A DNA stretch of 64,000 bases. Origin: Bacillota bacterium (lineage in GTDB: Bacteria; Bacillota; UBA4882; UBA8346). The notes beneath the pieces were generated by a model. That model saw only the letters and a list, made by a program, of their open reading frames with translations, was not told the origin of the DNA and did no database searches. Where the stretch lies: contig JAEVYU010000029.1 in the NCBI GenBank assembly GCA_023392595.1, positions 1 through 64,000 on the forward strand, given 5' to 3'. The translations under genes were made by a program, and so were the position numbers. Below are positions 8,727 through 17,149 of this stretch, piece by piece. Numbering within the stretch: position 1 is the first letter of the stretch; each line of letters starts with the position of its first letter.

Positions 8727-9221
8727 TCAATTTGCTCTCAAATATACCAAATAAGTATGTGTAACGTGAAAAATTGAAAATACAATACACGGTAATATAT
8801 AATGCCATTTAGAATATGTAAAATTAAAATAATATGAATCAGCCATAAGACTTATTCCTATTAGCCATAAAATAGATAAATATGCAGGTGCTGCAAAACC
8901 AAACACACTCTTACTTAACAATAAATCAGGCGCATATATTTGTAATATCCAAGCGGCAAAATATAAAAATATGCCCAAACTGTAAACTATCAACCCTTGT
9001 TTTCCTTGGGTAGTACCAATATTTATCGTAAATAGTAACGGAAAAACAAATATTATTGTCCTGAACAAATTTTCTCCAAGAAGAAGTAATGAAGGAATAC
9101 CGGTATTAAAACTTTTCGGATCGTATGCAGATGGTAATTTTGAAACAAATATAATGTTCCAAGCAAAAATTGGTAACAATGGAATACAGCCATTGGTAAA
9201 AATCGCTTTAATTACATTCAT
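8727..9221 (-). CDS. Hypothetical integral membrane protein
   Basis: 164 residues with an AAGGAG ribosome site 9 bases before the ATG, so this is an intact gene. About five hydrophobic segments are visible: near the N-terminus (IPLLPIFAWNIIFV), the LLGENLFRTIIFVFPLLF stretch, LIVYSLGIFLYFAAWILQ, PAYLSILWLIGISLM and the C-terminal ILPCIVFSIFHVTHTYL. No enzymatic motif is apparent and I do not recognise the family. Low GC and its setting between fragments on the same strand suggest recent acquisition with the island. Confidence 0.7.
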   Translation of the reverse strand: MNVIKAIFTNGCIPLLPIFAWNIIFVSKLPSAYDPKSFNTGIPSLLLLGENLFRTIIFVFPLLFTINIGTTQGKQGLIVYSLGIFLYFAAWILQIYAPDLLLSKSVFGFAAPAYLSILWLIGISLMADSYYFNFTYSKWHYILPCIVFSIFHVTHTYLVYLRAN

Positions 9222-9243
9222 GTAGAGTTTCTCCTTACTCCAT

Positions 9244-9348
9244 TCATTTATAAATTTTTATATCACTTGCTTTAGGAATGCTTTCACATGTTTTTAAGGG
9301 AGTGCCCATGGAAGGACCAACAACTTGAGTTAACTTCTCGAATTTGCT
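9244..9348 (-). pseudogene. C-terminal remnant of an unrecognised protein (34 codons)
   Basis: Between a TAA and the TGA at 9244-9246 the minus strand reads SKFEKLTQVVGPSMGTPLKT and continues to DIKIYK. It has no start codon near its beginning and no ribosome site. It reads as a natural protein end rather than random sequence, and like its neighbours it follows the recurring island motif (copy at 9394-9417). Confidence 0.3.
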
Positions 9349-9393
9349 TTATAAATTATCTTTCTTCTTTGAATCTGCTTCGTCGAATCACCG

Positions 9394-9417
9394 CGCCCAA
9401 AACAGTGAACCTATGTT
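9394..9417. repeat. Recurring island motif, copy 2
   Basis: CGCCCAAAACAGTGAACCT then ATGTT; it matches the copy at 8599-8622. It is followed on the plus strand by an AACTAA...TTAGTT inverted pair enclosing the palindrome ACCGCGGT (about 9418-9450), so the spacer may fold. Confidence 0.6.
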
Positions 9418-9486
9418 GAACTAACCCGCTACCGCGGTGACTTTAGTTGCTTGCTTTAGACCCTACATTTGACTCATCAATTTCTG

Positions 9487-9750
9487 CTAATTGTTGCCCA
9501 AATAAGTTAAAAGTGGGACCCCTAATTTATTTACTTTTTTCATAAAAATCAACGAAACATTGTGTACTTCTCTTATTGATGTTTCAACATAACCTAAATT
9601 TTTATAAAAATATTTATTCCTTTTATCATTTTCACCAGTAAAAATCTCATATGCTTCCAATCTGGCAAATATTATTGGGACCGAGATGAGCACGGACAGA
9701 TCCGGGCGTTCATTTTTAACTTTTCTGCGGTTGCAATAAATACAGGGCAT
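9487..9750 (-). pseudogene. GNAT acetyltransferase, C-terminal fragment
   Basis: The part from about 9520 to 9670 encodes EIFTGENDKRNKYFYKNLGY followed by VSLIFMKKV, the alpha4-beta6-beta7 end of a GNAT N-acetyltransferase (pyrophosphate-loop region missing). The first 25 codons of the frame (MPCIYCNRRKVKNERPD) do not belong to a GNAT fold, and there is no ribosome site, so the frame is chimeric. An intact GNAT domain needs about 140 residues; only the last third is present. It is not expected to bind acetyl-CoA. Confidence 0.65.
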
Positions 9751-9799
9751 TCATTATACAAAAATCCGCAGTATGACATGTACTCCATACTTTATTCCC

Positions 9800-10360
9800 T
9801 CACATCGGTTTTTTATTTTCATTCAGTCGTCCAATAATCTTTTCAAGTCTCTTTATTCTCGTTTCCTTTTTTTTGGCATCGAAATACAACGCTGTATATG
9901 TTTTTTTAACAGAAACCGGCATTTTCATAAAGTTCGACAGTGCTAATTCGGAACCAGACAAAGCGCTTATTAAGATATCAATCTGTTCATCAGTTATTGG
10001 TTCAGCTTTAGCTGTATCCCAGGTACCACTCTTTTTTGCTTGTTCAATCGCGGCTATACCGTATTTTGTCATTTTACCGTTTTCAATCAGAATATTTGCC
10101 AAATTTTTATTTTTTTCTGACCATTGACTACCTTTTCTACGTGGCGTAAATCTCTTTAAATATTTTCCTTCATCAATGCTTTTGAATTGCCCATCAATCC
10201 AACCAACACACAATGCTTCTTCCAGTGCCTCATCAGGCATAATAGTTTTAAGTTTACCTGCTTTTCCAAAAACCATCCAGATTACATCGCTAATATTATG
10301 ATTTTCTATAAGCCAATTTCTAAACTCCGCTCTATTTTTAAATATTATTTCATCATTCAT
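9800..10360 (-). CDS. YdeI/OmpD-associated family protein
   Basis: 186 residues from the ATG at 10360, which has GGAGG 7 bases upstream; the longer frame from 10390 starts inside the recurring island motif. The sequence fits the YdeI/OmpD-associated (bacteriocin-protection-like) family: SDVIWMVFGKAG, EALCVGWIDGQFKSID, TPRRKGSQWSEKN and the Lys/Arg-rich C-terminal helix ETRIKRLEKIIGRL. The molecular function of the family is poorly known. It is the one complete, recognisable gene of the accessory island and a common passenger of genomic islands. Confidence 0.85.
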   Translation of the reverse strand: MNDEIIFKNRAEFRNWLIENHNISDVIWMVFGKAGKLKTIMPDEALEEALCVGWIDGQFKSIDEGKYLKRFTPRRKGSQWSEKNKNLANILIENGKMTKYGIAAIEQAKKSGTWDTAKAEPITDEQIDILISALSGSELALSNFMKMPVSVKKTYTALYFDAKKKETRIKRLEKIIGRLNENKKPM

Positions 10361-10383
10361 CTTTAATCCTCCATTTGGATGGT

Positions 10384-10394
10384 CGCCCAAAACA
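10384..10394. repeat. Recurring island motif, short copy 3
   Basis: CGCCCAAAACA, the core of the motif at 8599 and 9394, directly before the YdeI-family gene on the minus strand. Confidence 0.45.
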
Positions 10395-10420
10395 AAATAC
10401 TTTCAGACCTTCTTTCGTTA

Positions 10421-10529
10421 AGACCGTGCCCGCGATGGACTAGCCGAAGGATGGTTTTGCGGAGATCTATTGCGTTCCATCCTCATATCCCATCCCCGCG
10501 CCTATCCGATACGGCATAGGTCGTATCGG
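10421..10529. other. Structured non-coding stretch with nested inverted repeats
   Basis: No gene is visible between 10361 and 10777. This part contains the perfect inverted repeat CCGATAC/GTATCGG (10506-10512 and 10523-10529) and, before it, GGATGG...CCATCC nested inside GCGATGG...CCATCCCCGC. The GC-rich block contrasts with the AT-rich island. It could be a recombination site of the island, an RNA structure, or an intergenic repeat; the sequence alone does not decide. Confidence 0.4.
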
Positions 10530-10720
10530 AAAACTTCGAAAATGTTTCTACGACCCAGCCTTTATCCCAAGCAACCGTCCAAAGCACTCTCTATCGAACC
10601 GCCTACCCTGTTTGTTTCCCTGTGTTAAATTTTTCATCAAAAAAAACATTCTGCATTTACCTATAATTCCCTGCCATTCATCAATTCGCCGGAAATATTC
10701 AAAAACACCCCATGAAAACG

Positions 10721-10751
10721 AAAAAAGGAGCGGTTTCGCCACCACTCCTTT
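10721..10751 (-). terminator. Rho-independent terminator of the EF-G-like gene
   Basis: AAAGGAG(C)GG...CC(A)CTCCTTT forms a hairpin around TTTCGCCA. On the minus strand it is followed by a run of six T, placed about 30 bases after the EF-G-like stop codon. Confidence 0.75.
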
Positions 10752-10777
10752 GATTATTCATCCATTGCCGGCTTGCC

Positions 10778-12862
10778 CTATTCCTCTTCCACCACCATGT
10801 GTTTCTTGGCTTCGGCGATAATGGCTTCGGCCTGGTGAGGCGGAACTTCTTCATAATGATCAAATTCCATTGAAAACTCTCCGCGGCCCTGAGTCATGGA
10901 TCGCAAATCAATCGCATATTTACCCAGTTCCGACTGGGGCGCGAGAGCCTTAACAACCTGGGAGCGGCCATCCCGCTCCATCCCTAAAATTTTGCCCCGT
11001 TTTTTATTGAGATCGCCGATAATGTCTCCCATATCTTCTTCCGGCATAACCACTTCCATCCGCATGACCGGTTCCAACAGGATCGGTTTGGCTTCCATAA
11101 AACCTTTCTTAAAACCCAGGGAAGCGGCAATTTTAAAGGCCATTTCCGAAGAATCCACCGGATGATAAGACCCGTCGTAAAGGGCAACCCGGATGTCGAT
11201 TACGGGGTAACCTGCGAGAACCCCTTTTTCCAAAGACTCATGAAGCCCTTTTTCCACCGCCGGTATGTAGTTGCGCGGCACGGAACCGCCAAAGATTTTA
11301 TCGACAAACTCAAAACCCGAACCGGCGGGAAGAGGACTCATCTCCAACCAGACATGGCCGTACTGGCCTCTGCCGCCGCTCTGTTTTTTATGTTTCCCCT
11401 CGGCCTTGACCGTACCTTTAATGGTTTCCTTGTAGCTGATTTTAGGTGTTTTTAGGGTGACGTCGACACCGAATTTTTTATGGAGTTTGCTGGTGATGAT
11501 TTCAATATGCAGATCGCCGATACCGGAAGCGATGATTTCATGGGTAATCTTGTCTTTGTAAACTTCAAAAGTAAGATCCTCCTCCGTAAGACGGGCCAAG
11601 CCGGTGCCGATTTTATCTTCGTCCCCTTTCGCTTTGGGCTCAACGGCCAGCGACAACTTGGGTTTGGGAAACTGAATCGGGTTGAAAACAACCGGTTTAT
11701 CCTTGTCGCATAAAGTATTGTTGGTAAAAGTATCCTGCAACTTCGCCACAGCCCCGATATCGCCGGCGCCCAACTCCGTAACGGGTTCCTGGGTTTTACC
11801 CTTGATCATAAACAACTGGCCAATCCGTTCCATTGCTCCTTTGCTGGCATTAAAAACCTGGGAATCGGATTTGATGACTCCGGAAAAAACCTTAAAGAGA
11901 GTTAATTTTCCGACAAACGGGTCAGCCATGGTTTTAAATACCAAGGCCGAGAAAGGCTCGCTTTCCGAAGGTTTACGTTTTTCCTCCCCTTTGGTCACCG
12001 GATTGATCCCTGTGACTTCCCCCCGGTCCGCCGGGGAAGGCAAAAATCCGGCAGCCACATCAAGGATATTGGGAATGCCGATTTGTTTCAATGAGGAACA
12101 GGCGAGAACCGGAACCAATTTCCCGCTGATGGTTCCTTTTCTGGCTCCGATCTGTATTTCTTCCTGAGTAAGGGTTTGGCCGTCCAAATATTTGGTCAGC
12201 AAATCGTCATCCGTTTCAGCCACGGCTTCCATCAGCATGGTCTTATATTCTTCAATTGCCGGGATTATTTCGGAAGGGATCGGTTTTTCAACGACTTTTC
12301 CGCCCTCCATCATCAATGCCTGATTCTTTAAAATGTCCACGACACCCTGGAATTTTTCAGCAGCTCCGATGGGAATTTGAAGGGGGATAATATTTTTCCC
12401 CAATTGCTCCCGGAGAGCTTTTACGGCTCCGTCAAAATTGGCATTTTCACGGTCCATTTTATTCACTACGATGAAGCGGGCCAAATTTTCTTCATCCGCA
12501 TAATTCCAGGCTTTTTCGGTGCCCACTTCGACTCCGGATACCGCGCAGACTACGATGCAAGCCGAATCAGCAGCCCGGACCGCGCTTTTGACTTCTCCGA
12601 CAAAATCAAAAAAACCGGGAGTATCCATCAAATTAATTTTATGATCTTTATATTCTAAAGGGGCAATTGCTGAGGCGATACTGATTTTTCTTTTTACTTC
12701 TTCGGGGTCGTGATCCATGGTCGAGGTACCATCGTCCACTTTGCCAAAACGATCAACCGCTTTCGTCGAAAAAAGCATAGCTTCGGCCAGCATGGTTTTA
12801 CCGCAACCGCCATGGCCCAATAGGACTAAATTACGAATTTGTTCCACTTTGAATTTCTTCAT
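10778..12862 (-). CDS. Elongation factor G-like GTPase (EF-G2 type)
   Basis: 694 residues, full EF-G length and domain order: GTP-binding G domain (residues 1-275), domain II, III, IV (YGHVWLEMSPLP; GSVPRNYIPAVEKGL) and V (EPVMRMEVVMPEED). The P loop reads GHGGCGKT instead of the AHIDAGKTT of canonical EF-G, while DTPGFFDF and NKMDRE are intact. This loop marks the EF-G-like/EF-G2 paralogue group, whose role beside the main translocase is uncertain. The gene stands alone, far from any ribosomal protein or EF-Tu gene, which supports a paralogue. GGAGGG lies 5 bases before the ATG and a terminator follows. It should hydrolyse GTP on the ribosome, but translocation activity should not be assumed. 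Confidence 0.9.
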   Translation of the reverse strand: MKKFKVEQIRNLVLLGHGGCGKTMLAEAMLFSTKAVDRFGKVDDGTSTMDHDPEEVKRKISIASAIAPLEYKDHKINLMDTPGFFDFVGEVKSAVRAADSACIVVCAVSGVEVGTEKAWNYADEENLARFIVVNKMDRENANFDGAVKALREQLGKNIIPLQIPIGAAEKFQGVVDILKNQALMMEGGKVVEKPIPSEIIPAIEEYKTMLMEAVAETDDDLLTKYLDGQTLTQEEIQIGARKGTISGKLVPVLACSSLKQIGIPNILDVAAGFLPSPADRGEVTGINPVTKGEEKRKPSESEPFSALVFKTMADPFVGKLTLFKVFSGVIKSDSQVFNASKGAMERIGQLFMIKGKTQEPVTELGAGDIGAVAKLQDTFTNNTLCDKDKPVVFNPIQFPKPKLSLAVEPKAKGDEDKIGTGLARLTEEDLTFEVYKDKITHEIIASGIGDLHIEIITSKLHKKFGVDVTLKTPKISYKETIKGTVKAEGKHKKQSGGRGQYGHVWLEMSPLPAGSGFEFVDKIFGGSVPRNYIPAVEKGLHESLEKGVLAGYPVIDIRVALYDGSYHPVDSSEMAFKIAASLGFKKGFMEAKPILLEPVMRMEVVMPEEDMGDIIGDLNKKRGKILGMERDGRSQVVKALAPQSELGKYAIDLRSMTQGRGEFSMEFDHYEEVPPHQAEAIIAEAKKHMVVEEE

Positions 12863-13220
12863 CGATACCCTCCTTCATAATTATCCGAGCACTTAAATTC
12901 GACAATTTGATTATATTTCAGTAAATGATTTGTTAAAGATTCGATTTTCCTTTACCTATTTCCTCCCTCGATGGAAAATTTTCGGATCAGGAATAAAACG
13001 AGTCTCAGCTGGCATAATAAATACAGAGTTCCAACCGGCGTTGAAGACGGTCAACCCTGGAGTGTAGTTTTTGGGCGCTTCAAATTGGGAAGCATGATGA
13101 GGGGGCAGACGATTCTGTTCCACAACTCATCACAGTCGACTGGATAAGGGTGATTTTTTGGCTTTTATCTTCGGTGCATGCACGGCTGCGGTCTTCAATC
13201 GTCGGCTTTGGGGGGACTTC
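12863..13220. other. Intergenic stretch without a supported gene
   Basis: About 385 bases lie between the EF-G-like gene and the BofC-like gene. A 58-codon plus-strand frame at 12971-13147 looks somewhat protein-like but has no ribosome site and no recognised homologue. The rest holds the upstream region of the EF-G-like gene and no structure I can name. Confidence 0.4.
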
Positions 13221-13246
13221 AACCCGTCTATAAAAATAGACGGGTT
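13221..13246 (-). terminator. Perfect 11 bp hairpin after the BofC-like gene
   Basis: AACCCGTCTAT and ATAGACGGGTT flank a four-base loop of A, starting three bases after the stop codon of the minus-strand gene. A T-run is missing on either strand, so it is either a weak terminator or an mRNA-end stabiliser. Confidence 0.5.
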
Positions 13247-13248
13247 CA

Positions 13249-13797
13249 TTAATTCATAATCAAACCTTTTAATCCCTCAATCAATTGCAATTTCTCCCCC
13301 TCGGTTTTAAAAGGAATTCCTTTGCGAAGATCTTCCAATTCCAACGGAGGCAATTTTTCAACGGAAATTTCAATTTTTTCCAAAACCGGACCTGGAGTAG
13401 CGGGCGTTCCCCTCATGATCGCGACCTCATTTCCGCTGATTCCCAAAAATTTATGGTTGCGGCAATTGGGGCAATAATCCTCAACCGTAACCACATAAAC
13501 ATAATGATTTTCCTCAGCTTTTTTTAATGTAAAGCTGTGATTGCCTTCGGCTGCGTTTTTCAAATCTTTCAGTGACGGATAGGATTGATTGAATCCATCG
13601 TGATGTCCGCATAAATTGTAGGTCCTTTCCAGTTCCAAATTCCATTGTTGCCCTGCCGAAGTTAAAGCCGGATCCCTCGTTTTCGACATCAATTTTTGAA
13701 ACAGTGGTCCCCGGCTTATGAAAAATACGGCGACAATGGTCAGCAGAGATAAAATGGAAATTCGGACCAAGGTCAAAGCTCTTTTGGATAACTTCAA
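13249..13797 (-). CDS. Membrane-anchored BofC-like protein
   Basis: About 182 residues. One N-terminal transmembrane helix (SLLTIVAVFFISRG) anchors an outward-facing domain. The domain reads LELERTYNLCGHHD, then YCPNCRNHKFLGISGNEVAI, then EDLRKGIPFKTEGEKLQLIEG. The order cysteine-containing strand, FLGIS.G.VAI and the LxKGIP...LQLIEGL ending resembles BofC, the forespore protein that restrains SpoIVB signalling in Bacillus sporulation. The extra CPNC motif is not part of what I know of BofC. A TTG at 13797 has GGTGGG 6 bases upstream and gives a compact signal-anchor; a TTG at 13830 is the alternative. Family assignment is by pattern only and moderate in confidence. Confidence 0.6.
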   Translation of the reverse strand: MKLSKRALTLVRISILSLLTIVAVFFISRGPLFQKLMSKTRDPALTSAGQQWNLELERTYNLCGHHDGFNQSYPSLKDLKNAAEGNHSFTLKKAEENHYVYVVTVEDYCPNCRNHKFLGISGNEVAIMRGTPATPGPVLEKIEISVEKLPPLELEDLRKGIPFKTEGEKLQLIEGLKGLIMN

Positions 13798-13974
13798 GTT
13801 AAGCCCACCTTTCAGGGGTAGCTTAACCAAAACCAGGAAAAATATTTAAATGATCAGGGTTGATGTTTTAATCCGTTAATAACCTATGGCCAATCGCGAG
13901 GATGTATGACGGAAAAAAAGATTGTCCGATACCAAAGGGTTGATTCCAGGCATATGCGGGTAAGAAGTTACTGC

Positions 13975-14499
13975 TTACTTTTCCTCAAAATCCTTATATA
14001 ACAAACTGGGCTGAATTCCGGTATTATTTTGATATTTATTGCTTTGATATTTTTGATAATCTCCTGCAAGCGTATGGTAGTAAATCTGGCAAATTTCCAC
14101 GCCCGGATAAATTTTGATGGGCTGAATGCAAAACATCTCCAGAGTCCAGTAGCCGCTAAACCCAACATCACCAAAACCGGCCGTGATATGAATGAATAAG
14201 CCAAGCCGTCCGATGGAAGAACGCCCTTCCAGCATTGGCACATATTTATCGGTGCTGGTATATTCGAGTGTTCTTCCAAGGTACAACTCCCCGGGTCTTA
14301 GGATAAATCCGTCTTCGGGAATGATAATTTTCCGGGTTGGGTTGGGCCGCTTCATGTCCAGGAGGGTCCCTTCATAAACTAATAATTCGTTATAGAGGCG
14401 TAAGTTATAGCTATTAGGGTTTAAAAGCTTATTAACAAAAGGATCGATAATTATTTCTTTTCCAAGTTTATTTTTAATTTCCAGGCCAGATAAAATCAT
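13975..14499 (-). CDS. dcd: dCTP deaminase
   Basis: 174 residues. The signature is clear: EGRSSIGRLGLFIHITAGFG followed by DVGFSGYWTLE, and NPNSYNLRLYNEL near the N-terminus. The enzyme deaminates dCTP to dUTP, a step toward dTTP; some relatives also cleave dUTP to dUMP, which cannot be decided from sequence here. The conserved Arg and Ser of RSS and the Glu of TLE make the active site complete. AAAGGATG lies 7 bases before the ATG. The gene stands alone and diverges from the methyltransferase gene to its right. Confidence 0.92.
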   Translation of the reverse strand: MILSGLEIKNKLGKEIIIDPFVNKLLNPNSYNLRLYNELLVYEGTLLDMKRPNPTRKIIIPEDGFILRPGELYLGRTLEYTSTDKYVPMLEGRSSIGRLGLFIHITAGFGDVGFSGYWTLEMFCIQPIKIYPGVEICQIYYHTLAGDYQKYQSNKYQNNTGIQPSLLYKDFEEK

Positions 14500-14692
14500 G
14501 AGTAATCATCCTTTTTTCACACGCCAAATTTGATCATTTATTCTGCTTTGCCAATTGATTTCCTCCCAAAGGGTTTCGGTTGCAGCTGGTTTTTAGGATG
14601 GTGAATTTCGCCAATTGGTGTATAATATAAAAAGCCCATTGCATTTTGAGCTTATTATAAAAAAACATTAATTTTCTTTGCCGAGGTCATTC

Positions 14693-15676
14693 ATGAAATC
14701 CTTTCGCCAACTGCTCCAAAAATTGCCCCCCGAATTTCTTGAGCGGATTCAAAACGAGTATGATCCTTTAAAAGCTGAAAAAATCCTCAACGGCATGATG
14801 GTTGAGCGACCTGTAACTTTACGGGTCAACACTTTAAAAACCAATGTCCGGGAAATCATGAAAGTCTTCCAGAAAGATAATATTAAATTCGACAGAGTTC
14901 TCTGGTACAACGATGCTTTGATCATTAAAAACATCCGTGAAACCCAACTGGAAAAACACTCGTTATATCAGGAAGGTCATATTTACCTGCAAAGCCTCTC
15001 CAGTATGCTTCCGCCTTTAGTCCTTGATCCAAAACCGGGCGAGCGGGTTCTGGACCTTACGGCCGCTCCCGGCAGTAAAAGTACCCAACTGGCGGCGCTC
15101 ATGAATAATCAGGGGTTCATCCTGGCCAATGAAATTAATGAGTTAAGAGTGGAAAGACTAAAGTACAATTGCGAAAAACAAGGGGCTTCCATCATTCAAG
15201 TCCGCCACGGGGACGGAAAAAGGCTCGAAGAAAACTATGAGCAGTATTTTGATGCGGTACTGCTGGATGCGCCCTGTAGCGGAGAAGGCTTGTTCTTAGC
15301 CGGTGATCCGAAAACCTACCGTTTCTGGAATCCCAAAAGAGTCCGGGAACTAGCCGGGGAACAAAAAAAATTGCTGCGAACGGCTCTCTGGGCTTTAAAA
15401 CCGGGAGGTACCCTTGTTTATTCCACCTGTACCCTATCAAGCAGTGAAAATGAACTCGTTCTGGATTGGGCTTTCGAAAAATACGGCTCGGAGTTGAGCG
15501 TTGAAGCCATCAACGGATACCCTTCCATACCCGGCAGCGGACCTGGAATCGCTGTGGGAGATTTTTCAAAACCTCACCGCCAAAAATATCTGCGGCTTGA
15601 CCCGGGTCAGGTTATGGAGGGTTTTTTTGTGGCCAAGTTGCGTAAAGGGAAAAGGAACACCGGTATTGCAGACTAA
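14693..15676 (+). CDS. RsmB/RsmF-type RNA cytosine-5 methyltransferase
   Basis: 327 residues of the NOL1/NOP2/Sun family, which methylates C5 of cytosine in rRNA or tRNA using S-adenosylmethionine. The SAM site includes VLDLTAAPGSKSTQL; the two cysteines of catalysis and release are in LLDAPCSGEGLF and YSTCTLSSSENE. The ATG at 14693 is chosen over the upstream frame start at 14678 because GAGG sits 6 bases before it. A TATAAT at 14621 gives a plausible -10 element. Lacking the N-terminal NusB-like domain of RsmB, it resembles RsmF/YebU-type enzymes without their C-terminal extension. It converges on the cyclase gene with a gap of six bases. Confidence 0.9.
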   Translation: MKSFRQLLQKLPPEFLERIQNEYDPLKAEKILNGMMVERPVTLRVNTLKTNVREIMKVFQKDNIKFDRVLWYNDALIIKNIRETQLEKHSLYQEGHIYLQSLSSMLPPLVLDPKPGERVLDLTAAPGSKSTQLAALMNNQGFILANEINELRVERLKYNCEKQGASIIQVRHGDGKRLEENYEQYFDAVLLDAPCSGEGLFLAGDPKTYRFWNPKRVRELAGEQKKLLRTALWALKPGGTLVYSTCTLSSSENELVLDWAFEKYGSELSVEAINGYPSIPGSGPGIAVGDFSKPHRQKYLRLDPGQVMEGFFVAKLRKGKRNTGIAD

Positions 15677-15682
15677 AGAAAG

Positions 15683-16318
15683 TTATTCCTCCCGATATAA
15701 CACCACTCTAGCCGGACTGCCGTTTCCTTCCTGCAATTTTAAAGGCAAAGCCGCCATTTGATATTCACCGGCTTTAATTCCGGTAAGATTAATCCCTTCA
15801 ATAATGATGATTCCCTTCCCCAGCAAGGCGTAATGAGCTTTAAAATCCTTACTGTCCACCGGATCAATGGTCAAATAATCAAATCCCAGGGTCCGGATGC
15901 CCGTATCCGCCAGGTATTCCGCGGCATCGGGCTTTAAATAAGTAAAGGCGGGCTCAAATCCCTTTTCCCCCAAAAGCGCCGAGTTTTTGGTCTTCAGTAA
16001 AACCCGATCTCCGCGATGGATATTGCATGCTTGAAGATGGCTTTTTCCGATAGCCGGCTCTTCCATAAACTCAAAAACCTTGGCAGTTCCGATGAGACAA
16101 TCCAGTGGTATTTCCGGAATCGTCAATCCTTGATCGTAAAAATGTTTTGGAGCATCGATATGGGTACCGGTATGATTTCCCATGGCGATATTGGAAAGAT
16201 TCACGATGTCCCCTGCGGCAATGCTCATGGTTTGTTCGATCCTGACTTCCGGATCCCCCGGATAGACGATAATATCCGGAGTTATCGTTTGGCTGATATC
16301 AAAAAAAACTTGACTCAT
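15683..16318 (-). CDS. Cyclase-family metal hydrolase (kynurenine formamidase-like)
   Basis: 211 residues. The metal site HTGTHIDAPKHF is the hallmark of the cyclase/kynurenine formamidase family (PF04199 type), and LGFDYLTIDPVDS, HYALLGKGIIIIEG and LKLQEGNGSPARVVLY are further conserved segments. Members hydrolyse formamides, isatin or related amides, or serve in other ring reactions. No tryptophan-catabolic gene lies nearby, so the substrate is open. Two ATG codons in a row follow GGAGG; the second (16318) has the better spacing of six bases. Confidence 0.87.
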   Translation of the reverse strand: MSQVFFDISQTITPDIIVYPGDPEVRIEQTMSIAAGDIVNLSNIAMGNHTGTHIDAPKHFYDQGLTIPEIPLDCLIGTAKVFEFMEEPAIGKSHLQACNIHRGDRVLLKTKNSALLGEKGFEPAFTYLKPDAAEYLADTGIRTLGFDYLTIDPVDSKDFKAHYALLGKGIIIIEGINLTGIKAGEYQMAALPLKLQEGNGSPARVVLYREE

Positions 16319-16349
16319 CATTTTCCTCCACTCAAAAAAATCCAGATGC

Positions 16350-16378
16350 AAGAAAAACTCCCGATGGGAGTTTTTCTT
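16350..16378 (-). terminator. Strong hairpin terminator after the YebC gene
   Basis: AAGAAAAACTCCC and GGGAGTTTTTCTT pair perfectly over 13 bases around GAT, 24 bases beyond the stop codon of yebC. The T-rich arm serves as the U-tract. Confidence 0.8.
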
Positions 16379-16402
16379 GAACCTACTCTAAAGATACCCC
16401 AA

Positions 16403-17149
16403 TTAATTTTCCGAATCCGGCAGTTCAAAATTACCGTACACATTTTGAACATCATCGTTTTCTTCCAGGGCATCCACCAATTTGAGAAGCTGATCCGCCT
16501 GCTCGCTGTTGACCTCTACCGTGTTTTGAGGAATCATTGTCAGCTCCACGGATTTTAAAGGGATTTTTTTGGCTTCAAAAAATTTGCGGACTTCCTCCAA
16601 ACTACCGGGATCGGTATAAATCTCATACAGCTCGTCCACAGTTTTCAGATCTTCGGCACCGGCTTCGATTGCCATCTCAAACATTTCTTCTTCGCTTTTA
16701 CCGGAGGCTTCGACTTCCGCAGAGATCAATCCTTTGGAAGAAAATATCCAGCCCACGCAGCCCGCTTCGCCGAGATTGCCGTAGTTTCGGGAAAAGATAT
16801 AGCGCATATCGCCGGCAGTACGGTTCCGATTATCGGTTAACCCTTGGACTAAAAGAGCGACACCTCCAGGGCCATATCCTTCATAAAAAACTTCCTCAAA
16901 TAGGGCGGCGTCATCACCTTCACCCAATCCTCTTTTAATGGCCCGCTGGATATTGTCGTTTGGCATATTGATCGACTTCGCTTTTAATACCGCCAGGCGT
17001 AATCGGAAATTATGTTCCGGATCACCATTGCCTCCGGCTTTAGTCGCTACAATAATTTCGCGAGTGACTTTGGTAAACGAATTGGCTCGTTTAGAATCTG
17101 TAAGTTCTTTTTTTCGTTTGATTGTTGCCCATTTGGAATGACCAGACAT
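16403..17149 (-). CDS. YebC/PmpR family protein
   Basis: 248 residues and co-linear with the family from MSGHSKWATIKRKKELTDSK through NMPNDNIQRAIKRG, EEVFYEGYGPGGVALLVQGL and NRTAGDMRYIFSRNYGNLG. Proteins of this group are described as DNA-binding regulators or as factors that help ribosomes through difficult stretches such as polyproline. The start at 17149 is the ATG of the conserved MSGHSKW; a TTG directly before it also lies within range of AAGGAGG. A terminator follows. No Holliday-junction resolvase gene (ruvC) lies beside it, although this is a common neighbour elsewhere. Confidence 0.93.
   Translation of the reverse strand: MSGHSKWATIKRKKELTDSKRANSFTKVTREIIVATKAGGNGDPEHNFRLRLAVLKAKSINMPNDNIQRAIKRGLGEGDDAALFEEVFYEGYGPGGVALLVQGLTDNRNRTAGDMRYIFSRNYGNLGEAGCVGWIFSSKGLISAEVEASGKSEEEMFEMAIEAGAEDLKTVDELYEIYTDPGSLEEVRKFFEAKKIPLKSVELTMIPQNTVEVNSEQADQLLKLVDALEENDDVQNVYGNFELPDSEN

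Noticed and set aside
8260..10530. Classical integron cassette array
   Set aside because: The recurring motif lacks a clear GTTRRRY core and no integrase gene is in the window; only the general resemblance is reported.
12971..13147. A 58-codon plus-strand ORF as a real gene
   Set aside because: No ribosome site, no recognised family and no operon context; kept only as a low-interest observation.
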